A DNA stretch of 5,012 nucleotides from assembly GCA_945952355.1 (NCBI GenBank), contig CAMFIW010000273.1:1-5012 (forward strand), written 5' to 3'. This document shows, one piece after another, positions 1 to 5,012 of the stretch (position 1 is its first letter; every line of letters begins with the position of its first letter). The position numbers were made by a program, and so were the translations under genes. The stretch is from an uncultured Phenylobacterium sp. (GTDB lineage Bacteria; Pseudomonadota; Alphaproteobacteria; Caulobacterales; Caulobacteraceae). Below the pieces are notes generated by a model that worked only from the letters and a program-made list of their open reading frames with translations, did no database searches and was not told the DNA's origin.

Positions 1-533
1 TCCTGGATCACCGACACGAACTCGAACCCGCGATCGCCGGGGTATTCGATCTTCTGGTCCTCGTTCTCGTAGCGGCGGATCCGCGCGCGCTGGAGGTCGA
101 CCAGGCGGCTCTCCGCCGTCATCACGATCGTGCACAGGTCGGCGCCATCGGAGATCGCCATGACGTCGGCGCGGCCGGAGAACAGGACCGACGGGTCGTC
201 GATCAGTTCCCAGCTGGAGTTGAACAGGGCCAGCAGGATCTCCACCCGGCGGCCCTGGTACGGCTCGCCCAGGGCCAGCGATACGGCCTGCGACGAGATG
301 CCGGCGAGGGTGAACTTCGCCCCGTTCGACTGGATCGCCGACGTCTCGTCGACGGGCTCGATGTCGAGCAGGTTTCCGGTGCCCGTGTAGTCCTCGCCGC
401 CGATGTTCCGGACGCCGTAGCCCGTCCAGAGCAGCAGGTTCCCGGTGTCGAACTCGCCCCTGACGAGCAGCGCGGGGAAGAGCTCCGGCTCCGCGAGCGC
501 GGCGAGGAAGGCGGGCGTCAGCGCGCGAGGCAT
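1..533 (-). CDS. Phage tail-tip/hub-like protein (3'-partial, first 177 aa)
   Basis: The frame opens with ATG at 533-531 (MPRALTPAFLAALAEPELFP) and runs off the window after 177 residues with no stop. The start has a good GAGG seven bases upstream and overlaps the previous stop by one base. Visible landmarks are FDTGNLLLWTGYGV (residues 28-41), GEDYTGTGNLLDIEPVDE (46-63), FTLAGISS (74-81), a LGEPYQGRRVEIL stretch (88-100), FSGRADVM (118-125) and RRYENEDQKIEYPGDRGFEF (154-173). This pattern matches a conserved phage tail family in which the strongly conserved RY.xEDQ...YPGD.GF.FV block lies near the C-terminal part. The layout (strands around a G.Y.G.G.LL core, then an ALGE.YQGR stretch, then an F.GR..VM. 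strand) recalls the N-terminal half of DUF2163-type baseplate hub proteins of gene transfer agents. That comparison is from memory and by analogy. A structural role at the tail tip is likely; any enzymatic role is not shown. A few dozen residues probably remain outside the window. Confidence 0.85.
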   Translation of the reverse strand, partial: MPRALTPAFLAALAEPELFPALLVRGEFDTGNLLLWTGYGVRNIGGEDYTGTGNLLDIEPVDETSAIQSNGAKFTLAGISSQAVSLALGEPYQGRRVEILLALFNSSWELIDDPSVLFSGRADVMAISDGADLCTIVMTAESRLVDLQRARIRRYENEDQKIEYPGDRGFEFVSVIQ

Positions 534-535
534 CA
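531..535 (-). promoter_or_regulatory. TGATG stop/start overlap, 208-aa protein to hub-like protein
   Basis: The same five-base arrangement recurs: TGA at 535-533 overlaps ATG at 533-531. It confirms both the end of the upstream gene and the start of the downstream one, and indicates coupled translation of three consecutive tail genes. Confidence 0.88.
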
Positions 536-1159
536 CACGGCCTCGATGCACGGCAGCGTCAGGGACTCGTAGATGAAGCCCGGGATGATGCTCGGGCCGA
601 TGGAGTCGGCGTTCAGCCGCCACACGCCGACCATGTTCTGGGTCACGACCGGGTCGTTCACCGCGAGGGCGCCGCGCAGCCCCGGCTCGATCGAGACCGT
701 CGCTACGCCGGATCCGTTCGCCGTGGCGTCCTGGGAGACGATGTGCAGCCGGGCGCCAAGGCCTGACCCGAACTGGATGTAGTCGCCGATCCGCAGTGTA
801 TTGCCGGCGCCCATGCCCTTCAGCGAGACCTCGGTGGCATAGGTGGCCGCGGCGGCGTTCACCTGGACACCGGACGTGTTCACCGTCCCCTGCGGGTTCA
901 GGGCGTGCAGCGGGCCCATCAGGAACGTCCCGCGCCGGCCGCGCAGGGCGGCGATGAACCCCTCCACGACCGAGCCCTTGTCGCGCAGCGAGGCCGCGAT
1001 GTCCCAATCCGCTTCCCAGCGGGCATAGGGCCAGGACGTGACCTGTTGCTCGGCCGTGAAGATGGATTCGGAGAGCGAGGTGGCGCGCTTGAGGCGCGGC
1101 ATGAACTTCGCGGCCCGGGCCACCTCCGGCGGCATCGTGAGCGGGTAGGTGATGGCCAT
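533..1159 (-). CDS. Phage tail-tip protein following the tape measure (distal-tail-like, 208 aa)
   Basis: This is a complete 208-residue protein starting MAITYPLTMP. It resembles a family I recognise from proteobacterial siphophages and prophages, encoded directly after the tape measure gene and usually annotated only as tail or hypothetical protein. Residues 1-80 show the family layout: an opening MAITYPL, a region around FTAEQQV and RWEADW (34-52), then a helix ending in ALRGRRGTFLMGP (71-83). Residues about 100-180 look like an all-beta domain with LRIGDYIQFGSG (122-133), ARLHIVSQDA (136-145), a GVATVSIEPGLRG stretch (151-163) and VGVWRL (177-182). The ATG at 1159-1157 overlaps the tape measure stop by one base, with a weak GGGG nine bases upstream. 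The open frame continues upstream of this ATG as low-complexity Arg/Gly/Pro sequence out of frame with the tape measure gene, so the ATG is the true start. Position and size suggest a distal tail protein, but the function is inferred. Confidence 0.85.
   Translation of the reverse strand: MAITYPLTMPPEVARAAKFMPRLKRATSLSESIFTAEQQVTSWPYARWEADWDIAASLRDKGSVVEGFIAALRGRRGTFLMGPLHALNPQGTVNTSGVQVNAAAATYATEVSLKGMGAGNTLRIGDYIQFGSGLGARLHIVSQDATANGSGVATVSIEPGLRGALAVNDPVVTQNMVGVWRLNADSIGPSIIPGFIYESLTLPCIEAV
541..544 (-). promoter_or_regulatory. Ribosome binding site for hub-like protein
   Basis: The minus strand reads GAGG at 544-541, seven bases before the ATG at 533. It lies inside the last codons of the upstream gene. 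Spacing and sequence are standard, and it supports the chosen start over any later in-frame codon. Confidence 0.7.
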
Positions 1160-1161
1160 CA
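1157..1161 (-). promoter_or_regulatory. TGATG stop/start overlap, tape measure to 208-aa tail protein
   Basis: On the minus strand the tape measure stop TGA (1161-1159) shares its A with the ATG (1159-1157) of the next gene. Only a weak purine stretch, GGGG at 1172-1169, precedes the ATG at nine bases. Re-initiation by ribosomes finishing the tape measure gene is therefore the likely main route of translation (inference). Confidence 0.85.
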
Positions 1162-4100
1162 GAGCTTGCCCCGCATCATGTCCTCGCGGACTGCGGCCTT
1201 GGAGGCTTCCTTGATCGCCGGGAGCAGCTTCATGATAGCGGCGACGTCGGTGCCCGCGGCGAAGGAATTCTGCTGGATGACGGTCACGCCTCCGCCCGAT
1301 CCGCTGCTCTCGACCGCGCTCGTCAGGCCGTCGAGGACGTTCTCCGTCCGCTGGTTCTGCTTCGTGGTCAGCACGCGCTCGCCGCGCTGCAGGATCGCCG
1401 CCATCTCGTCGGCCTTCAGGCCGGTGTGGAAGCGCGGGGCCCGCACGAACGCGGAGGCCGGCGCCAGCACGGGCGTTCCGCCGCCGCCGACCAGGCCGCC
1501 GCCGTGGAACTTCACGGCCGCCGCGCTGACCGTGGAATAGAGGCTCGAGCCCCCTCCCCCGCCGAAGAGCCCGCCGAACAGGCTGCTGAGCAGCCCGCCA
1601 CCGCCGCCGCCAACGCTCCCGACGAACCCGCCGAGCAGCGTCTTGAGGCTGTTCTGCATCGGGATCGTCAGCAGCTGGTTGACCGCGATCTTCGTGAGAT
1701 CCTTCAGCAGGTTCTTGAACGCGTCCTTGATCTTGGTCGACCCGGTCGCGACGCTCTCCGCGAAGCTGCCGAACGCGTCGGCGACGTTCGTGATCCACTG
1801 GTACTGCTTGAACGACGCCAGGTAGTCGGCATAGGCCAGGCCCGCCTGCTGCGCCGTCAGCCCGCCGTCGCGGACCGCGATGTTGAGCAGGCGCTGCCGC
1901 TCCTCCAGTTGCGGTGCCAGCTGGTCCAGCGTGCCGTAGGTCGGGATGAGCTCCCGGTAGAGCTTTCCGGCCTTCTCGAGCTCGAGGGCGTCGCGAACCT
2001 GCTGCGCCTGGCCCGGCAGTGCCGTCCGGTTGCGCAGGGCGTCGCCCGTCGACTTGATCAGGTCCGGGGTGGCCTTCAGGCTCGAGAGCTTCTCGATGAG
2101 CTCGCGATCGCTGTCGGTGAAGAAGGAGGCCTTGCCGACCTCGGTCAGGCGGGCGAGCTTCTCCTCGAAGGTCTGCTCCGGCGTCTTGCGGGAGCGGCCG
2201 CCGGCCTTCGCCACGCCCTCCAGCTGCTTCTGCACGACCTTGACCGCGTCGTCGTAGCTGATCCAGCCGCCGGCGTCCTTCACCTCCTGCATGAACTTCT
2301 GGACAGCGGCGTTGTCCGGGGTCTGGTCCTTCTTCTTCGTGGTCGCCTTGGCGATCGCATCGCTGGCCATCGACTGGCCGATCAGCCGGCCGAGGGGCCC
2401 GGACGACACCGGCGGCGGCTCCTCGGGCAGCTGGAACTGCTTCTTGATGATCTCCGCACCGTCGGGGAGATCGTAGGCCGAGCGGATGTTGTTCTGCCGG
2501 GTCCGCTGGTTGATCGTCGCGATCTCGAACGCGTTGATCTGGCCGATCGCCGCCTGGATGGCCTGGGCCGCCCGGAGGAACTCGTTCACGACGCCGGACA
2601 GGTTCGGGTTCGCTGCCCCTACCCGCTCCAGCGCGGTGATGAACTCGTCGATCGCCGCCTTGGCCGTGAACGTGTTGTCCTTCGACCCGCGCAGCGCCAG
2701 CAGGAACTTCTCGAGATCCAGGCCGGCGGCGTTGAAGCCCTTCCGGAGATCGATGAGCGAGCCGCTGAAGGCGGAGAAGTCGATCAGGTTGCCCAGCCCC
2801 GGGCCGCGCACGCCGCCCTTGGCCGCGAGCTCGTCGAGGGAGGCGGCCAGGCCGTCCTGCAGCCGCTTCACGGTCGCCTGGTTGGAGATGACCTCGCTGG
2901 TCGACGCGATCAGGCCGCTGCGGTTGGCCTCGGTGAGGCGGTCCGTCGCGACCTTCAGGCTCTCCAGGGTCTCCTGGTACTCCTTGGCCCGCTGGGCGGC
3001 CTGGGCCGCGGACGCCGCCCACACGCCGAGCGCCGCCGAGCCCGCGGCGAATGCCACGCCCCAGGGCCCGCCCAGGAACGACACCAGGCTCCCGACCACC
3101 GCGGCCGCGCCCTGCGTGGCGGTGCGGAACACGGCCATCGGCAGGGAGGTCTGGCCCGCGGCCGCGGCGGCGTTGCGCTGGGCCACGGCGACGGTGTCGA
3201 GCGAAGCCTTGTAGGCGTTCGCCGCGTCGACGGTCTCCTTCAGCAGCTTCGTCTGGTTCGCCGCGGCCGAGACCGGGATCTGGACGTCGAAGGCCTTGCG
3301 CTGCGCCGTGGTGAAGTCGACGGCCTGGTCCGCCTTGACCCGCGCCTGCCGGGCGGCCAGGGCGTCGTTCTCGATCTTGTTCAGGCGCGCCTGCGCGTCG
3401 GCGGCGCTGCGCACCCTCGAGTCGTCCGCGGCGCGGGCGGCGGCGGCCTTGGCCTCCTCGGCGCGGGCCACGCGCTGCTGCTGGGCGACGATCGAGGAAT
3501 CGTACTTGTCCAGGGCGACCTGGGCGCGCTCCTTGTCGGAGAACTGGCGCGAGTTGATCTTCGCGCTTTCCTCCGCCGCGGCCATCTCCGCCTTGCGCAG
3601 CGCGTTGCTGGCCAGGATCTGCTGGTCGGACAGGGCCTTCGTGCGGCTCGCCTCTTCGGCCAGGCGGTCGCGGATCGCGGCCAGGAACTCGAAGTCCTTC
3701 TTCGACTTCGCCATCGCCTCGGCGCGCTGCAGCGACGCGATGTTCGCCTGGTTCAGCGCGTAGGCCGCGCGGCTGTCGGCCACCGCGGTGCGGGCGTCGA
3801 CCTCGCGCGCCAGGGCGGCATAGCACTTCTGGAGCTCGGACCGCCCCACGTCGCCGCCGGCGGTGTCCAGGGCGGCCTGCTTCACGGCCCGGCCGTCAAT
3901 CAGCTTCTGCAGCTTCTCCTGCTCGGAGATCGCACCCTTGGTGGTCGACTCCACCCGCTTCTGGGCGGCGGCGGACGCGCTGACGGACTGGTTCTGGGCG
4001 TCGGCCAGGCGGACGTAGGCCTCGGCCTCCCGGTCGACCAGCTTCGCGCGGTTCTGGAGGGCCTTGTCCTCGTTCGCGGCCGCGGCTGCGCGGGCCTTGA

Positions 4101-5012
4101 GGAGAGCGGGGTCGGCCTGCTGGGAGCGCGGCAGCGTGCGGAAGTCGTCGGAGATGGCGCCGGCGATCTGGCTGCGCAGCTGCGCCTGCTGCGACGCGGC
4201 GATCGCGTCGCTGACGATCTTGCTGGCGGCGTCCTTGTTCGCGATCGCCTGGGCCCGGTTGCCCTGGACGCGGTCGACCACGCCCTTGACACCGGAGCCG
4301 ACGCCGCGGCCCAGGAACGCGCCGCCGATCGCCGCGCCGGCGATGAGCGCTGCATTGGCGACGCTATCGAAGTTCTTCGCGAGGGAGGAGAGGCCGCCGG
4401 CGAGGGACGAGGAGAGGCCGAAGGCCTGGTCCAGCTTACCGACGTAGACCGTGACGGCGTTGTTAAGGAGGGTGAAGCCGTCGGAGATGCGCGCGGTGGT
4501 GCGCTCGAACTGCGCGTCGATCTCCGCCGACCCCTTCAGGATCGCGGCGATCACCTTCTCGGACGTCAGCAGGCCGTCGGAGCCGAGCTCCTTCAGCTTG
4601 CCCACGTTGCCGCCGGATAGCTCCCGCGCCAGGATCTTGGCCAGCGGGATGTTGTTCTCCAGGATCGACCGGAGTTCGTCGCCCTGCAGACGGCCGGAGC
4701 CCAGCGCCTGGGCCAGCTGAATCGCGGAGGCCTGCGCTTCCTGCGTCGTCGACCCGCCGACCTGGAACGACTTCTGAACCGTCTCGATGACGCGGTTCAG
4801 GTTCCCGGCGTTCTTCGCCAGTTCCGGCGAGGACGCGGAGATGCGGGCGTACAGGGTCGCGGTCGACTGCAGCGACGAGCGGGACCGTTCCGAGATCGCG
4901 AGGATGTCGCGCTCGGCGGCCAGCTGCTCACCGCGGCCCTCAACGACCGTGCGGATCCTGTTGCGGATGGTGGTGAAGTTGTCGGCGTAGTCGGCCAGCG
5001 CGCGGGCGGCCC
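1159..5012 (-). CDS. Phage tail tape measure protein (5'-partial, N-terminus outside window)
   Basis: This is the length-determining protein of a siphophage tail, acting in the tail tube lumen. The frame is open from the window edge to a TGA at 1161-1159, giving 1283 visible residues. Visible residues 30-165 match the tape-measure N-terminal domain, with the hallmark QLAQALGSGRLQGDELRS at 98-115 followed by ILEN, IPLAKILA and a GLLTSEKVIAAI stretch. A hydrophobic Gly/Ala segment lies at 217-245. Residues about 260-607 are rich in Ala, Lys, Glu, Gln and Arg and probably form long helices or coiled coils. A second hydrophobic segment (635-669) contains GGPWG. Near 1075-1120 is a lambda-type C-terminal region, then a glycine-rich stretch (1125-1154), the motif ILQRGERVL (1206-1214) and a short C-terminal tail. 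Only one cysteine is visible (codon 3825-3823). A GTG at 4605 is in frame but cannot be the true start, because the conserved domain extends upstream of it. Family call is very secure; total length is unknown. Confidence 0.96.
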   Translation of the reverse strand, partial: AARALADYADNFTTIRNRIRTVVEGRGEQLAAERDILAISERSRSSLQSTATLYARISASSPELAKNAGNLNRVIETVQKSFQVGGSTTQEAQASAIQLAQALGSGRLQGDELRSILENNIPLAKILARELSGGNVGKLKELGSDGLLTSEKVIAAILKGSAEIDAQFERTTARISDGFTLLNNAVTVYVGKLDQAFGLSSSLAGGLSSLAKNFDSVANAALIAGAAIGGAFLGRGVGSGVKGVVDRVQGNRAQAIANKDAASKIVSDAIAASQQAQLRSQIAGAISDDFRTLPRSQQADPALLKARAAAAANEDKALQNRAKLVDREAEAYVRLADAQNQSVSASAAAQKRVESTTKGAISEQEKLQKLIDGRAVKQAALDTAGGDVGRSELQKCYAALAREVDARTAVADSRAAYALNQANIASLQRAEAMAKSKKDFEFLAAIRDRLAEEASRTKALSDQQILASNALRKAEMAAAEESAKINSRQFSDKERAQVALDKYDSSIVAQQQRVARAEEAKAAAARAADDSRVRSAADAQARLNKIENDALAARQARVKADQAVDFTTAQRKAFDVQIPVSAAANQTKLLKETVDAANAYKASLDTVAVAQRNAAAAAGQTSLPMAVFRTATQGAAAVVGSLVSFLGGPWGVAFAAGSAALGVWAASAAQAAQRAKEYQETLESLKVATDRLTEANRSGLIASTSEVISNQATVKRLQDGLAASLDELAAKGGVRGPGLGNLIDFSAFSGSLIDLRKGFNAAGLDLEKFLLALRGSKDNTFTAKAAIDEFITALERVGAANPNLSGVVNEFLRAAQAIQAAIGQINAFEIATINQRTRQNNIRSAYDLPDGAEIIKKQFQLPEEPPPVSSGPLGRLIGQSMASDAIAKATTKKKDQTPDNAAVQKFMQEVKDAGGWISYDDAVKVVQKQLEGVAKAGGRSRKTPEQTFEEKLARLTEVGKASFFTDSDRELIEKLSSLKATPDLIKSTGDALRNRTALPGQAQQVRDALELEKAGKLYRELIPTYGTLDQLAPQLEERQRLLNIAVRDGGLTAQQAGLAYADYLASFKQYQWITNVADAFGSFAESVATGSTKIKDAFKNLLKDLTKIAVNQLLTIPMQNSLKTLLGGFVGSVGGGGGGLLSSLFGGLFGGGGGSSLYSTVSAAAVKFHGGGLVGGGGTPVLAPASAFVRAPRFHTGLKADEMAAILQRGERVLTTKQNQRTENVLDGLTSAVESSGSGGGVTVIQQNSFAAGTDVAAIMKLLPAIKEASKAAVREDMMRGKL
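1369..1395 (-). other. Conserved ILQRGERVL motif near tape measure C-terminus
   Basis: These nine codons (visible residues 1206-1214) encode ILQRGERVL, preceded by LKADEMAA. A motif of the form (I/V)L.xGE.VL is a recurrent signature near the C-terminus of lambda-type tape measure proteins. It lies about 75 residues before the stop and independently supports both the gene call and the reading frame near the 3' end. Confidence 0.75.
1549..1638 (-). repeat. Glycine-rich low-complexity tract in tape measure C-terminal region
   Basis: Thirty codons encode visible residues 1125-1154, of which 16 are glycine, in runs of six and five separated by LLSSLFGGLF. On the plus strand this appears as C-rich runs such as ccccctccccc-like sequence near 1551-1560. 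The tract probably acts as a flexible or hydrophobic linker between the lambda-type C-terminal region and the tail carrying ILQRGERVL. Similar glycine-rich patches are common at this place in the family. Confidence 0.75.
3004..3108 (-). other. Second hydrophobic segment of the tape measure protein (GGPWG turn)
   Basis: These bases encode visible residues 635-669, two hydrophobic stretches (VVGSLVSFLG and GVAFAAGSAALGVWAASAA) joined by GGPWG, with no charged residue over about 35 positions. The layout looks like a helical hairpin. Hydrophobic hairpins with a GGPxG turn are familiar in lambda-like tape measure proteins. It separates the charged helical region upstream from the second helical region downstream. 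Confidence 0.65.
4276..4362 (-). other. First hydrophobic Gly/Ala segment of the tape measure protein
   Basis: These bases encode visible residues 217-245, a stretch of Ala, Gly, Ile, Val and Leu (core AALIAGAAIGGAFLG) without acidic residues until the following helix. It sits just after the conserved N-terminal domain. Such segments occur in tape measure proteins of many siphophages, where they are thought to insert into or cross the host membrane during DNA entry. The membrane role here is inferred from composition only. Confidence 0.6.

Noticed and set aside
130..390. An 86-codon plus-strand frame opposite the hub-like gene.
   Set aside because: It is antisense to conserved coding sequence, has no credible ribosome binding site, and its composition is that of a shadow frame.
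1545..1620. C-rich runs on the plus strand resembling a simple-sequence repeat or quadruplex-forming tract on the minus strand.
   Set aside because: The runs are explained by glycine codons in a common tape measure linker. A structural nucleic-acid role cannot be supported from sequence alone.
2486..3763. Overlapping plus-strand frames of 155 and 242 codons (3296-3763 and 2486-3214), rich in Ala, Ser, Arg and Leu.
   Set aside because: They mirror the Ala-rich helical region of the tape measure protein. The Ala and Arg runs come from complementing Ala, Asp and Lys codons, and no domain is recognisable.
533..3826. A 1097-codon minus-strand open frame starting at GTG 3826 and ending at 533.
   Set aside because: Only its last 208 codons are a real gene. 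The first 889 codons overlap the tape measure gene in another frame and read as Arg/Gly/Pro-rich low-complexity sequence with no recognisable domain. It is not a fusion protein.
3900..4355. A 151-codon minus-strand frame inside the tape measure gene.
   Set aside because: It is rich in Ser, Arg, Pro and Thr, typical of a shifted frame through G+C-rich coding sequence, and lies wholly within a confidently assigned domain region.
4465..4489. A perfect AAGGAGG on the plus strand followed by an ATG at 4487.
   Set aside because: The spacing of 15 bases is too long, and the sequence is the complement of ordinary tape measure codons (Leu-Leu-Asn-Asn). The downstream frame has no recognisable product.

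Overview
The window lies inside the tail-structure module of a tailed phage or prophage with a long non-contractile (siphophage-type) tail. All recognisable coding sequence is on the minus strand, so transcription runs from base 5012 towards base 1. Base composition is strongly G+C rich, by eye roughly two thirds, with G or C at most third codon positions. Together with the tail-gene types this suggests a phage of a high-GC proteobacterium, quite possibly an alphaproteobacterium. The host is an inference: no integrase, attachment site, tRNA or host gene is visible, so free phage and prophage cannot be told apart.

Layout in transcription order: (1) bases 5012-1159 encode almost all of a tail tape measure protein. 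Its N-terminus lies beyond the window edge, and 1283 residues plus a stop are visible. (2) Bases 1159-533 encode a complete 208-residue tail-tip protein of a family commonly found just after the tape measure gene. (3) Bases 533-1 encode the first 177 residues of a third tail-tip protein, probably hub-like, which runs off the other end. Both junctions are one-base TGATG overlaps, so the three genes read as a tightly packed, translationally coupled unit. There is no intergenic space and hence no room for a promoter or terminator between genes.

How they work together (family knowledge, not shown by this sequence alone): the tape measure protein sits in the tail lumen, sets tail length during tube polymerisation and leaves the tail when DNA is injected. 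The two downstream products sit where distal-tail and hub proteins are normally encoded and probably form the tail tip on which the tube is built.

Several very long open frames on both strands overlap these genes. They are by-products of G+C-rich codon use, not extra genes. I found no CRISPR array, RNA gene, insertion sequence, defence gene or other unusual system. The region is a conventional tail module, and the findings below are mostly annotation traps and family-level questions.
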